From: DASWJZ01 sp963761005
Lineage (GTDB): Bacteria; Pseudomonadota; Alphaproteobacteria; Rhizobiales; Afifellaceae
Assembly (NCBI GenBank): GCA_963761005.1
Contig: CAVXFK010000010.1
Coordinates: 62,001 to 126,000, forward strand
Direction: 5' to 3'
Length of the DNA: 64,000 nucleotides
Shown here: in pieces, positions 1 through 9,387 of the stretch
Numbering within the stretch: the stretch's first letter is position 1
How the letters are laid out: each line of letters begins with the position of its first letter
Translations under genes and position numbers: made by a program
The notes under the pieces: generated by a model
What the model was told of the DNA's origin: nothing
Seen by the model: only the letters and a program-made list of their open reading frames with translations
Database searches by the model: none

Positions 1-63
1 AGTTTTCCATCTGCAAGAGCAGCAGCGAGCGCGAAAAGACGCCTCAAGCGTGTCTCAAGGTGC

Positions 64-95
64 AAACGAAAGCCCGGCCGCTGGTGCGGCCGGGC
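64..95 (-). terminator. Rho-independent terminator of the BMP-type ABC operon
   Basis: Read on the minus strand, a perfect 10-bp stem (GCCCGGCCGC with GCGGCCGGGC, plus-strand positions 72-95) with a 4-base loop is followed by TTTCGTTT. It lies about 25 bases past the stop codon of the substrate-binding protein gene, the last gene of the minus-strand operon. Confidence 0.8.
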
Positions 96-120
96 CTCGG
101 GCAAATCCGGGATAATTCAG

Positions 121-1185
121 CTATTGTGGAATCTTGTCGTCGATGCCCTTCACGTACTCATTCATGCCGAGCAGTGTGCCGTCGTCGATGACTTGACCGT
201 CCGGGACCATCACCGATCCGTCCTGTTTGTAGATCGGGCCGCTGAAGGGACTCCAGCCACCCTTGATCTTCTCGATCGTCGCCTCAGCCATCGCTTTAAC
301 GTCGTCGGGCATGTTCTGGAGCGGCGCTACTTCGACCAGGTTTTCCTTGAAGCCCTCCCAGGCCTGTTGCGACTTCCAGGTCCCATCCATCACCGCCTTC
401 ACTTCCATGACATAGTACGGTCCCCAATTGTCGATGAGCGAAGCGAGATGCGCGTGCGGCCCGAAGCTCGACATGTCGGCCGACTGCCCGAACGCGTGGA
501 TGCCGGCCTTCTCCGCGACCTGCATCGCTGCCGGGGAGTCGGTGTGCTGGACGAGGATGTCGGCGCCCTGGTTGACGAGGACGTTGGCGGCGTCGCCTTC
601 CTTGCCCGGATCGAACCAGGAATTGACCCAGATGATCTTGACCTTGAAGTCCGGGTTCACCGACTGCGCGCCGAGCATGAAGGCGTCTATGCCCATGATG
701 ACTTCGGGGATCGGGAAGGAGACGATGTAGCCGGCGAGACCCTTCTTCGAGATTTTCGCCGCGATCTGGCCCATGACGTAGCGGCCTTCATACCAGCGGA
801 TGTTGTAGGTGGAGACGTTGTCCGCGGTCTTGAAGCCGGTCGCGTGCTCGAACTTCACGTCCGGGAAGTCCTTGGCGACCTTGAGCGTCGCGTCCATGAA
901 GCCGAACGACGTCGTGAAGATGATCTTGCACCCGCTTTGCGCGAGGCCGCGGATCGGCCCCTCGGAGGTCTGCTCCGTCACTTCTTCGAGGTAGGTGCTG
1001 GCATCGACGGCGTCGCCGAGCTCCTTGGCCACGTCCTGCCGGCCGATATCGTGCTGCTGGCTGTAGCCGCCGTCATTGTGCGGGCCGACGTAAACCCAGC
1101 AAGCCTTGAGCGGCTCGGCGCCCGCAACGCCCGCAGACAAGGCCAACGCAAGCGCCGCGACAGGCGCGGCTATCACTTTACACAT
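121..1185 (-). CDS. BMP family ABC transporter substrate-binding protein
   Basis: Periplasmic binding protein of the basic membrane protein (BMP/PnrA-like) family, which captures nucleosides or related compounds for an ABC importer. The 354-residue product starts with a signal peptide (lysine, then an alanine/leucine-rich core ending near GVAGAEP), followed by the family opening KACWVYVGPHNDGGYSQQHD and later a GADILVQHTDSPAAMQVAEK-like ligand-binding stretch. I chose the ATG at 1185 because the signal peptide begins there and a GGGAG ribosome binding site precedes it; a start 42 bases upstream is possible but puts non-signal residues in front. Two permeases and an ATPase lie upstream on the same strand, so this is the last gene of one operon. 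The substrate cannot be read from sequence; purine nucleosides are the family's usual cargo. Confidence 0.9.
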   Translation of the reverse strand: MCKVIAAPVAALALALSAGVAGAEPLKACWVYVGPHNDGGYSQQHDIGRQDVAKELGDAVDASTYLEEVTEQTSEGPIRGLAQSGCKIIFTTSFGFMDATLKVAKDFPDVKFEHATGFKTADNVSTYNIRWYEGRYVMGQIAAKISKKGLAGYIVSFPIPEVIMGIDAFMLGAQSVNPDFKVKIIWVNSWFDPGKEGDAANVLVNQGADILVQHTDSPAAMQVAEKAGIHAFGQSADMSSFGPHAHLASLIDNWGPYYVMEVKAVMDGTWKSQQAWEGFKENLVEVAPLQNMPDDVKAMAEATIEKIKGGWSPFSGPIYKQDGSVMVPDGQVIDDGTLLGMNEYVKGIDDKIPQ

Positions 1186-1264
1186 GTGAGGTCTCCCTGT
1201 TCTTCCGACCGACCAATGACCAAGCAAATCCCGCGCCGCTTGGCCAGCGGCGCCGACGGGGGCC

Positions 1265-2191
1265 CTACCTGTCGGGCACGAATGCCTGCCCGAGACAGGC
1301 CGGGGTATTCACCCGCAAAAGCATACGGTTGCGCGAGATGATCACCAAGACCACCACTGTCGCAAGATACGGCAGGGACGTCAGGAATTGCGGCGGGATG
1401 GCCACGCCGTAGCCCTGCGCATTGAGCTGCAGGATGCCGATTGCGCCGAAAAACAGAGCCCCGATGGCGACCCGGCTCGGCAGCCAGGTCCCGAAAACGA
1501 CGAGCGCCAGCGCGATCCAGCCGCGTCCGGCGGTCATGTTCGGCGTCCATTGCGGCGTGTAGACGATGGAAAGATAGCCGCCGCCGAGCCCGGCGCAGGC
1601 GCCGCCGAAGAGCACAGCCAGGAAGCGCACCTTGATCACGCCATAGCCGAGCGCATGCGCCGAGACATGGTTGTCGCCGACCGCCCGCACGATGAGCCCG
1701 GTGCGCGTGTGGAACAGGAACCACGACACGCAGATGGCGAGCGCGACGGCGACGTAGACCAGAGGGTCCTCGCCGAAGATCACCGGCCCGACAATCGGGA
1801 GGTCGCTGACGACCGGCAGATGCACGCGCTCAAGCCCGAGCCCCGGAATGCTGACGTAGCGACTGCCGATCAAGCCGGAGAGCCCGAGCCCGAAGATCGT
1901 GAGCGCTAGACCCGTCGCAACCTGGTTCGCGACGAACACCAGCGTGACAAGTCCGAAAAGCGCCGCCATCACCATGCCGGCACCGATCGCGGCGAGCACG
2001 CCGACGATCGGCATCCCGGTCGTGTAGCCGGCGATGAAGCCGACCACGGCGCCGACCGCCATCATGCCCTCCACACCGAGGTTGAGGACGCCGGAGCGCT
2101 CCGACACCAGTTCGCCGATCGAGGCAAAAAGCAGCGGCGTCGCCGCCGTCACGATGGTGAGAAGCAGCCCCTGGATCTCAGCTGCGTCCAT
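1265..2191 (-). CDS. ABC transporter permease, nucleoside/BMP type (second permease)
   Basis: Inner-membrane permease of a BMP-type importer, 308 residues and almost wholly hydrophobic (about eight to ten segments). The motif SERSGVLNLGVEGMMAVGAV near residue 30 is typical of the YufQ/BmpC-like branch of the branched-chain/ribose permease superfamily. It overlaps the preceding permease gene by 14 bases, and a good GGAGG ribosome binding site precedes its ATG. It should pair with the other permease to form a heterodimeric channel energised by the double ATPase encoded at 3268-4854. Confidence 0.9.
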   Translation of the reverse strand: MDAAEIQGLLLTIVTAATPLLFASIGELVSERSGVLNLGVEGMMAVGAVVGFIAGYTTGMPIVGVLAAIGAGMVMAALFGLVTLVFVANQVATGLALTIFGLGLSGLIGSRYVSIPGLGLERVHLPVVSDLPIVGPVIFGEDPLVYVAVALAICVSWFLFHTRTGLIVRAVGDNHVSAHALGYGVIKVRFLAVLFGGACAGLGGGYLSIVYTPQWTPNMTAGRGWIALALVVFGTWLPSRVAIGALFFGAIGILQLNAQGYGVAIPPQFLTSLPYLATVVVLVIISRNRMLLRVNTPACLGQAFVPDR

Positions 2192-3278
2192 GCGCTGCCT
2201 CCGAAGCCGCGACAGCCAGCGCCCGCCGCGAGGGCGCGATGCGGATGCGATAGAAGATCAGCGTGTCGCAGGCGAGCACGAGAAAGAGCAGCATGCCCTG
2301 GAAGACGCGTGCGAACTGGTCGGATACGTTAAAGGCGATTTGCACCGCCTCCCCGCCGACGAGCGACAGCGCGAGCACGAAGCCGGCGATGATGGCACCG
2401 AGCGGGTTCAGCCGGCCGAGGAAGGCGACGATGATCGCGGTGAAGCCGTAGCCCGGCGACACGCTGATTCGGAGCTGCTCGAGCGGCCCCGCGACCTCGC
2501 AAATCCCGGCGAGCCCGGCGAGCCCGCCAGAGATCAGAAACGAGAGCAGGATCATGCGCTTCTGGCTGAATCCGGCGAAGGCGCCGGCGCGCGGCGCCTG
2601 GCCGAGTACGCGTATCTGGAAGCCGGTCAGCATGTTGCGCAAGACGAACCAGGCGACGATCGCGGCGACCAGCGCGAACAGGAAGCTGATGCGCACGTGT
2701 CCGATCATGGGCAGAAGCTGGCCGTCGCTGAACGGGCGGCTGTTCGGGAAATTGTGGCCGTTCGGGTCGCGCCACGGACCGCGCGCCAACCAGTCGAGAA
2801 GCAGGCCGGCGACGTAGACGAGCATCAGGCTCGTCAGGATCTCGTTGGTGCCGAAGCGGGTCTTGAGGAGCGCCGGGATCGCTCCGTAGAGCATGCCGCC
2901 GAGAATGCCGAGCAGGAGCATCAGCGTGAGCGGCAGCGGCCCCTGCCAGTCGGGATAGTAGATCGGCAGGATCGAGCCGGCGATCGCGCCGGCCGCGAGC
3001 TGCCCTTCCGCGCCGATGTTCCAGGTGTTGGAGATGTAGCAGATGGAGAGACCGACCGCGATCAGCACGAGCGGCGTCATCTTCACGATGAGGTCCTGCA
3101 CCGACCAGAGCGCCGTGAGCGGCTTGATGAAATAGACGTAGAGCGCGGCGAGCGGATCGACGCCGATGATCGCGAAGATCACGCCGCCGACGATGACGGT
3201 GAGGACAAGCGCCAGCACCGGCGACAAAAGCGTCATCGCCATCGACGGCTCGGGGCGGCGGACAAGCTCAAGACGCAT
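2178..3278 (-). CDS. ABC transporter permease, nucleoside/BMP type (first permease)
   Basis: Partner permease of about 366 residues. After a short cytoplasmic N-terminus it has many hydrophobic segments and the family motif NTWNIGAEGQLAAGAIAGS around residues 80-100, which matches the YufP/BmpB-like branch. I prefer the ATG at 3278 because GAGG lies about eight bases upstream; an in-frame ATG at 3290 is the alternative. Either start overlaps the end of the upstream ATPase gene, as expected for translational coupling. Confidence 0.9.
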   Translation of the reverse strand: MRLELVRRPEPSMAMTLLSPVLALVLTVIVGGVIFAIIGVDPLAALYVYFIKPLTALWSVQDLIVKMTPLVLIAVGLSICYISNTWNIGAEGQLAAGAIAGSILPIYYPDWQGPLPLTLMLLLGILGGMLYGAIPALLKTRFGTNEILTSLMLVYVAGLLLDWLARGPWRDPNGHNFPNSRPFSDGQLLPMIGHVRISFLFALVAAIVAWFVLRNMLTGFQIRVLGQAPRAGAFAGFSQKRMILLSFLISGGLAGLAGICEVAGPLEQLRISVSPGYGFTAIIVAFLGRLNPLGAIIAGFVLALSLVGGEAVQIAFNVSDQFARVFQGMLLFLVLACDTLIFYRIRIAPSRRALAVAASEAAHGRS

Positions 3279-4854
3279 GCTGCGCCTCATCGGGGGCTAG
3301 CCCGTCGTGACCGTGATGGACGCCGCCCATCAGCATGCCGATCTTGTCGGCGGTCATCGTCTCCGCCGGATAGGCCGGCGACAGCTGGCCGTCGGACAAA
3401 ACGGCGATGCGGTCCGTGATCTCGAAGATTTCGTCGAGGTCTTGGCTGATCATCAGCACCGCTGAGCCGGCGCGTGCAAGGTCGACGAGCGCCTGCCGGA
3501 TCGTGCGCGCGGCGCCCGCGTCGACGCCCCAGGTCGGCTGGTTCACGACGAGGATGCCCGGTACGCGGTCGATCTCGCGGCCCATGATGAATTTCTGCAG
3601 GTTCCCGCCGGAGAGCGCGCTCGCCTTCGGATCGGGGCCGGAGCGGCGCACGTCGAAGCGCTCGCCGACCCGCGCCTCCACCGCGCGCGCCGCACCGCGA
3701 TTCAAAAGATAGGCGCGCGCAATCTCCTCGCCCGTGCCATGCCGCGTCAGCACGACGTTCTCCGACAGGCGGAAGCCCGGCACCGCGCCGTGCCCGATCC
3801 GCTCTTCCGGCACAAAGGCGGCGCCGAGCCGGCGCCGGTCGTTGACGCCGCGTCGGCCGACGGGCGTGCCGTCGATGGTGATCATCGACGCGTCTGCGAC
3901 CAGTCGCTCGCCGGAGATCGCGTCGAAGAACTCCGGTTGGCCGTTCCCGGCGACGCCCGCGATCCCGACTACCTCGCCGGCGTTGACGCTGAGGTCGATA
4001 TCGGCGAGCGCGGTCGCGAAGGGGTTGTCGGCGGGAAGCGAGAGTTTTGAAAGCACAAGGCGCGGCGTTACGGCCGTCTCCGGCTTCTTCTCGCGCTCGA
4101 TCCCGGCCACCTCGGCGCCGACCATCATGCGCGCAAGGCTCTTGGCGCTCTCCTGCTTCGGGTCGGCGGTGCCGACAAGCTTGCCGCGGCGTAGGATCGT
4201 CGCGCGGTTCGCGAGCGCTAGCACCTCCGAAAGCCGGTGCGTGATGTAGAGGATCGCGACTCCCTCGGACGAAAGCCGCCGGAGCGTCACGAAAAGAAGG
4301 TCCGCCTCCTGCGGCGTGAGCACCGAGGTCGGCTCATCCATGATGATGAGCCGTGGCTCTTGAAGCAGGCAGCGGACGATCTCCACGCGTTGCCGCTCGC
4401 CGACCGAAAGGTCGGCGACCCCGGCATCGGGATCGAGCGGCAGGCCGTATTCGCGCGAGACCGTGCGGATCGTCTCCGCGAGCTTTCGCCGCCTGCGCGG
4501 CGGTAGCGCGAGCGCGATATTCTCCGCGACGGTCAGCGCCTCAAACAGCGAAAAGTGCTGGAACACCATGCCGATGCCGAGGCGGCGCGCCTCCGCCGGG
4601 CTCGAAATCGTGACCGGTCCGCTCTCCCAACGGATCACGCCCTCGTCCGGCGCCAGCGACCCGTAGAGCATCTTGACCAGTGTCGACTTGCCGGCGCCGT
4701 TTTCGCCGAGCAGCGCGTGCACCTCGCCGTGGCGGATATCGAGGCTGATGTGGTCGCAGGCGGTAAGCGGCCCGAACCGCTTGGTAATCCCTTCGGTCGC
4801 GAGCAGCGTCACCGCGCTCTGACCGCTCACAGTATTGGAGGCTGCCTGATCCAT
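3268..4854 (-). CDS. ABC transporter ATP-binding protein with two nucleotide-binding domains (BMP/sugar type)
   Basis: Cytoplasmic ATPase of 528 residues holding two fused ABC domains, as in ribose and nucleoside importers. Domain 1 has an intact Walker A (GENGAGKST near residue 53), a signature LSVGERQRVEI and Walker B LIIMDEPTSVL. Domain 2 has the degenerate Walker A (GVAGNGQPEF) and signature LSGGNLQKF that are usual in this family, so the degeneracy is not a defect. It is the first gene of the four-gene minus-strand importer operon. The region upstream (4855-5019) is shared with the divergent exporter operon and should hold both promoters. Confidence 0.92.
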   Translation of the reverse strand: MDQAASNTVSGQSAVTLLATEGITKRFGPLTACDHISLDIRHGEVHALLGENGAGKSTLVKMLYGSLAPDEGVIRWESGPVTISSPAEARRLGIGMVFQHFSLFEALTVAENIALALPPRRRRKLAETIRTVSREYGLPLDPDAGVADLSVGERQRVEIVRCLLQEPRLIIMDEPTSVLTPQEADLLFVTLRRLSSEGVAILYITHRLSEVLALANRATILRRGKLVGTADPKQESAKSLARMMVGAEVAGIEREKKPETAVTPRLVLSKLSLPADNPFATALADIDLSVNAGEVVGIAGVAGNGQPEFFDAISGERLVADASMITIDGTPVGRRGVNDRRRLGAAFVPEERIGHGAVPGFRLSENVVLTRHGTGEEIARAYLLNRGAARAVEARVGERFDVRRSGPDPKASALSGGNLQKFIMGREIDRVPGILVVNQPTWGVDAGAARTIRQALVDLARAGSAVLMISQDLDEIFEITDRIAVLSDGQLSPAYPAETMTADKIGMLMGGVHHGHDGLAPDEAQHAS

Positions 4855-5019
4855 CCCCGCCCCTTCCGAAGGCTCAGGTTAGGCAGTGCACTAGAAACGC
4901 GCCAGCCCAAAAGACATGCGGCTGTGGACGCCGTATAGGCAGGTCGTCAAATCACGGCCCGAGGCCTATATGGCTCTCTGCCGGTCCACCGCGGCGTCCG
5001 GCCGCAACCCCCACCCGCG

Positions 5020-5958
5020 ATGTCGTCTTTCATGCAACCGATCATTTCCGTCGAGAGCCTCTCCAAGACCTACGCCACCGGCTTCGAGGCGCTGAAGAAC
5101 ATTGACCTCGAAATTCGGCGGGGCGAGATCTTCGGGCTGCTCGGCCCGAACGGCGCCGGAAAGACAACGCTGATCGGCATCATCTGCGGAATCGTGACGG
5201 CCTCCTCCGGGCGCGTGAGCGTGGATGGGCACGATATCGTTGCCGACTACCGCGCCACCCGTTCGATGATCGGGCTCGTGCCGCAGGAGCTCACCGTCGA
5301 TGCGTTTGTGTCGGTGTGGAAAACCGTTTCGTTCAGCCGCGGCTTGTTTGGCAAGCCCACCGATCCCGCTCGCGTTGAAAAGGTGCTGAAGGACCTGTCC
5401 CTTTGGGACAGGAAGGACTCGAAAGTCATCACACTGTCCGGGGGCATGAAACGCCGCGTTCTGATCGCCAAGGCGTTGGTGCACGAGCCGCAGATACTGT
5501 TTCTCGACGAACCGACCGCCGGGGTCGACGTGGAGCTCCGCCAGGTCATGTGGCGGATGGTGCGGGAGCTGCGCGAATCCGGCGTGACCATCATCCTCAC
5601 CACGCACTACATCGACGAGGCGGAGGAAATGGCCGATCGCATCGGTGTGATCAACAAGGGCGAGATCATCCTGGTGGAGAACAAGGACGAGCTCATGCGC
5701 AAGCTTGGCAGCAAGCAACTGACGCTGCAGCTGCATCGCAAGCTCGATGCGATTCCTCCCGCTCTCGCCGCCCACGACCTCGCGCTCGCCGCGGACGGGC
5801 GCGCGCTCGTCTATTCCTACGACACGCGCGGGGAGCGCACGGGGATCACCTCGTTGCTCAGCGATCTCAGGGCGGAGGGGATCACCTTTCGGGACATCGA
5901 GACTAAGCAGAGCTCGCTTGAAGAGATTTTCGTCAACCTGGTCGGGCAACCGCGATGA
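5020..5958 (+). CDS. ABC-2 type exporter ATP-binding protein (YadG-like)
   Basis: ATPase of 312 residues that powers a two-protein ABC-2 exporter. It carries Walker A GPNGAGKTT (near residue 47), signature LSGGMKRRV, Walker B QILFLDEPTAGVD and a conserved histidine in LTTHYIDEAEEM. The C-terminal 80 residues form the extra domain common in NodI/YadG-like ATPases. An in-frame ATG at 5032 is an alternative start. The last four bases (ATGA) overlap the start of the permease gene, so the two are co-translated. The exported substrate is unknown. Confidence 0.9.
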   Translation: MSSFMQPIISVESLSKTYATGFEALKNIDLEIRRGEIFGLLGPNGAGKTTLIGIICGIVTASSGRVSVDGHDIVADYRATRSMIGLVPQELTVDAFVSVWKTVSFSRGLFGKPTDPARVEKVLKDLSLWDRKDSKVITLSGGMKRRVLIAKALVHEPQILFLDEPTAGVDVELRQVMWRMVRELRESGVTIILTTHYIDEAEEMADRIGVINKGEIILVENKDELMRKLGSKQLTLQLHRKLDAIPPALAAHDLALAADGRALVYSYDTRGERTGITSLLSDLRAEGITFRDIETKQSSLEEIFVNLVGQPR

Positions 5959-6716
5959 ACCATCGGGCGATCCGCACGATCTACGTCAACGAGATGGAGC
6001 GCACCCGCCGCACGATCCTGCAAAGCGTCGTTGCGCCAGTCATTACGACATCGCTCTATTTCATCGTGTTCGGATCGGCGATCGGCTCGCGCATCTCCGA
6101 GGTCGACGGCGTGAGCTATGGCGCCTTCATCGTGCCCGGGCTGATCATGCTGTCGCTTCTGACGCAGTCGATCTCAAACGCGTCGGCTGGCATCTACTTC
6201 CCGAAATTCATCGGCACGACCTACGAACTTCTTTCGGCGCCGGTCTCCTATCTGGAGATCGTGATCGGCTTCGTCGGCGCGGCGGCAACGAAATCCGTCA
6301 TTCTCGGCTTGATCATCCTTGCCACCGCGAGCCTGTTCGTGCCGTTCAGGATTGACCACCCGTTCGTCATGATCCTGTTCATGGTGCTGACCGCCGTGAC
6401 GTTCAGCCTGTTCGGCTTCATCATCGGGATTTGGGCCGACGGCTTCGAGAAGCTGCAGGTCGTTCCCCTCCTCGTCATCACCCCCCTCACCTTCCTCGGC
6501 GGCAGCTTTTATTCCATCCACATGCTGCCGCCGTTCTGGCAGAAGGTCACGCTCTTCAATCCCGTCGTCTACCTGGTCAGCGGCTTCCGCTGGAGCTTCT
6601 ACGGCAGCGCCGACATCAACGTCGGTGTCAGCCTTGCGATGACATTCGTGTTCCTGGCGCTGTGCATGGCGACCGTCGCCTGGATGTTCAGGACGGGCTA
6701 CCGGCTAAAGAACTGA
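5955..6716 (+). CDS. ABC-2 type exporter permease (YadH-like)
   Basis: Inner-membrane permease of 253 residues with six predicted hydrophobic segments and the ABC-2 family layout: an amphipathic N-terminus (NEMERTRRTILQSVVAPVI), then a late motif resembling PLTFLGGSFYSIHMLPPFWQ that is typical of YadH/NodJ-type permeases. It is coupled to the ATPase gene by an ATGA overlap. The next gene is convergent and begins its stop codon 26 bases downstream. Confidence 0.9.
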   Translation: MNHRAIRTIYVNEMERTRRTILQSVVAPVITTSLYFIVFGSAIGSRISEVDGVSYGAFIVPGLIMLSLLTQSISNASAGIYFPKFIGTTYELLSAPVSYLEIVIGFVGAAATKSVILGLIILATASLFVPFRIDHPFVMILFMVLTAVTFSLFGFIIGIWADGFEKLQVVPLLVITPLTFLGGSFYSIHMLPPFWQKVTLFNPVVYLVSGFRWSFYGSADINVGVSLAMTFVFLALCMATVAWMFRTGYRLKN

Positions 6717-6742
6717 ACGCGGCCCGGTCGGCGATCGCCCGC

Positions 6743-7720
6743 TTACGGAACCAGCACCGTCGCGCCGGTCGTCTTGCGCCCTTCCAGCGCCCGGTGGGCG
6801 TCGGCGGCCTTGGCGAGCGGGAACTCCTGATTGACCTCGATCTTCACTATCCCCTTCGCCACCACCTCCATCAGCTCCGCCGCCATCTTCTCCAACGCCT
6901 CGCGCTTTGTGGCGTAGGTGAAGAGGGTCGGCCGGGTGCAGAAAAGCGAGCCCTTCTGCGCCAGGATGTTCAGGTCGAAGTTCTGGATCGTGCCGGAAGA
7001 CTGGCCGAAAAGCGCCCACATGCCGAGCGGCTTCAGGCAGTCGAGCGACCCTGGGAACGTGTCGCGCCCGACGGAATCATAGACCACGTCGCACTTCCCG
7101 CCTTTGGTGATCTCGGCGACGCGCTCCACGAAGCTCTCCGTCCGGTAGTTGATGACGTGGTGGTAGCCGTGCGCGCGGGCGAGCACCGCTTTCTCCTCCG
7201 AGCCGACTGTGCCGATGACGGTCGCGCCGAGATGGTTGGCCCACTGCCCGGCGATCAGACCGACGCCACCCGCCGCGGCGTGGAAGAGGATCGTATGCCC
7301 CTTCTCCACTTTGAATGTCTGGCGCAGCAGGTACTGGACCGTGAGACCCTTGAGCGTCATCGCCGCTGCGGTTTTGAAGTCGATTGAGGGCGGGATCTCG
7401 ATCAGCCGGTCGGCCGGGATCAGCCGCTCCTCGGAATAGGAGCCCTGTGGCCCGGCATAGGCGACGCGGTCGCCGGGCTTGACCTCAGTGACGCCCGGTC
7501 CGACCGCAATCACTGTACCCGCGCCTTCGCTCCCAGGCGTGAAGGGAAGGCCGCCGGGCGGCTTGTAGAGGCCGGAGCGGTTGTAGACGTCGACGAAGTT
7601 GATCCCGATCGCGGCGTGCTTCACACGCGCCTGGCCGGGGCCTGGCGCACCGATCTCCACGTCCTCCCACTTCATGACTTCCGGACCGCCCGGCTCATGA
7701 ACGACGATTGCTTTGACCAT
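6743..7720 (-). CDS. Quinone oxidoreductase, zinc-free medium-chain dehydrogenase family
   Basis: NADPH:quinone oxidoreductase-like enzyme of 325 residues (QOR/Qor family). It has the GroES-like N-terminal half (GINFVDVYNRSGLYKPP) and the Rossmann NADPH-binding motif AAAGGVGLIAGQWA near residue 150; zinc-binding cysteines of alcohol dehydrogenases are absent, as expected for QOR. The ATG at 7720 is the true start: although the frame stays open upstream, that upstream stretch is the terC gene read out of frame. It follows terC by eight bases, so the two may share a transcript. Confidence 0.9.
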   Translation of the reverse strand: MVKAIVVHEPGGPEVMKWEDVEIGAPGPGQARVKHAAIGINFVDVYNRSGLYKPPGGLPFTPGSEGAGTVIAVGPGVTEVKPGDRVAYAGPQGSYSEERLIPADRLIEIPPSIDFKTAAAMTLKGLTVQYLLRQTFKVEKGHTILFHAAAGGVGLIAGQWANHLGATVIGTVGSEEKAVLARAHGYHHVINYRTESFVERVAEITKGGKCDVVYDSVGRDTFPGSLDCLKPLGMWALFGQSSGTIQNFDLNILAQKGSLFCTRPTLFTYATKREALEKMAAELMEVVAKGIVKIEVNQEFPLAKAADAHRALEGRKTTGATVLVP

Positions 7721-7728
7721 CTTGCCTC

Positions 7729-8484
7729 TCAGCCTTCCTTGTGCCGGCCGCGCCGGGCCAGCACGTTGAACATCTCGACCAGGGCCGCGAACGCCATCGC
7801 AAAATAGATGTAGGCGCGCGGGATGTGGAATCCGAGCCCGTCGGCGATGAGCGCGACGCCGATCAGCAGCAGGAACGCGAGCGCCAGCATCTTCGTGGTC
7901 GGGTTGCGCTTGATGAAGTCGGCGATCGGACCGGACGCGACGTACATCAAGCCCACCGCCAAGACCACCGCCGCGATCATGATCTCCACGTCGTCGGTCA
8001 TGCCGACGGCGGTCAGGATGGAATCGATCGAGAATACGATGTCGATCAGTACGAGCTGCACGACGGCCGCAGCGAAGCCTCCGACCTTGCCTTGCGACGT
8101 GGGCGCCTCCTCGTGCTCGATCTCGGCATGAATCTCGCGCGTGCCCTTGACGATGAGGAAGAGGCCGCCAGCGATCAGAATCAGGTCGCGCCACGAAATC
8201 ACCGGATCGAAGGCGGCGTGGCCATCGGGGCCGGCAAGATCGAAAGGCAGCGTGAAGACGGGAGCGACGAGCCCGATGATCCAAGTGATGGCAAGGAGAA
8301 GCAGGATGCGGAAGACGAGCGCCAGCAGAAGGCCGATCTGACGCGCCCGCGTCGCGGCCGGCTCTGGGAGCTTGCCGACGAGGATCGAGATGAAGATGAC
8401 GTTGTCGACGCCGAGCACGACCTCCATCACGCAGAGGGTGACGAACGCTGCCCACGCATCCGGGCGGGTCAGGAGTTCAAGCAT
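7729..8484 (-). CDS. TerC family integral membrane protein
   Basis: Multi-pass membrane protein of 251 residues of the TerC/YkoY family, whose members are linked to manganese export, metal stress and tellurium resistance. The two diagnostic acidic motifs are present: EVVLGVDNVIFISIL in the first membrane segment and IVFSIDSILTAVGM in the middle. Its start lies inside the end region of the upstream phosphatidylcholine synthase gene and its stop eight bases before the quinone oxidoreductase gene. No riboswitch-like leader is visible because the upstream sequence is coding. Confidence 0.9.
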   Translation of the reverse strand: MLELLTRPDAWAAFVTLCVMEVVLGVDNVIFISILVGKLPEPAATRARQIGLLLALVFRILLLLAITWIIGLVAPVFTLPFDLAGPDGHAAFDPVISWRDLILIAGGLFLIVKGTREIHAEIEHEEAPTSQGKVGGFAAAVVQLVLIDIVFSIDSILTAVGMTDDVEIMIAAVVLAVGLMYVASGPIADFIKRNPTTKMLALAFLLLIGVALIADGLGFHIPRAYIYFAMAFAALVEMFNVLARRGRHKEG

Positions 8485-8502
8485 CGCCGCTTCTCAAGCC
8501 CC

Positions 8503-9208
8503 TCAGGCGGCTTTCAGAAACTGCTGCACGGCGGCGACGCTGAGCAGGTAGATCGTCGCCGCAAGCAGCGCGAGGTTGACGGCAAGCGGCGCCGAGAAAT
8601 CGGTTACAAAGAGCCAGGTTCCCGTGACGAGCCATATCGCAAGCACCGATACGGTCAATCCGCGCCAGCGGAGCCACGCGGAGCGGGTGCACGAAGTTCA
8701 CCGGCAGGAATGTAAGCGCTGCGAAGAGGACGACAATTCCGACGGTGATCGGCGGAGGCGGCAGGAAGGCATAGAGTACGAAGGCGGCCATGTTCCAGAC
8801 GGCCGGAAAGCCGCGGAAGGAATTGTCGGGCGCCTTCATGCGCGTGTCGGCAAAATAGAGCGCGCCGGTGACGGCGATCAGCATCCCGCAGGTATCGCCG
8901 ACGAGCGGCGGCAGCGCGAGCGCGCGCGAAATCACGATCGCCGGGGCGAAGACGTAGGTGGCGTAGTCGATGACGAAGTCGAGCGCCGCGCCGTCCCATT
9001 TAGGCAGTCGCTCGCGCACGCGGTAGCGACGGGCGATCGGGCCGTCGATGCCATCGACCACGAGCGCCACTCCGAGCCAGACGAAAGCTTCCGTCCAGTT
9101 GCGGTCGGCGATCGCCATGATCGCGAGAAGCGCGAAAGCCGCCCCGCTGGCGGTCAGAAGGTGGATGGCAAAGAGGTGTCGCGGCCCTAAATTCACCTCG
9201 AACGACAT
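8503..9208 (-). pseudogene. pcs: Phosphatidylcholine synthase, frameshifted as given
   Basis: Pcs condenses CDP-diacylglycerol with choline to make phosphatidylcholine, a pathway typical of Rhizobiales. The CDP-alcohol phosphotransferase motif is complete (DGPIAR, then G-x3-D-x3-D in KWDGAALDFVIDY). The frame is correct from the ATG at 9208 until about 8675, reading VNFVHPLRV; an extra base in a GG pair (plus-strand CC at 8674-8675) then throws it off. In the next frame the expected end continues (RWRGLTVSVLAIWLVTGTW to QQFLKAA, stop at 8503), giving about 234 residues, the normal size. The uncorrected frame runs on to 8477 with non-membrane residues. A sequencing indel is the likelier cause. 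Confidence 0.88.
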
Positions 9209-9387
9209 CCCTTCGGCGCCCCGCCCGGGCTTGGGGTATCCGCCCTCGAAGCGCCGCTAGGCGAGCTTTCCCCGAGGGTTTGTCATGCCGGGCTGCCGGG
9301 CGCTGCGCAAGCCCCGCCCTCCGGCCTCCCCGGATTCAGGCCCAAGCAGGCATTGCCGAGAGCCTACAGCGAGGCCATTTTCCTGAG

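Noticed and set aside
3950..3990. Defective Walker A in the second domain of the BMP-type ATPase
   Set aside because: Degeneracy of this site is usual for ribose/nucleoside-type double ATPases.
6743..8455. Apparent 570-residue fusion ending in quinone oxidoreductase
   Set aside because: Residues before MVKAIVVHEPGG are the terC gene read out of frame; a normal start exists at 7720.
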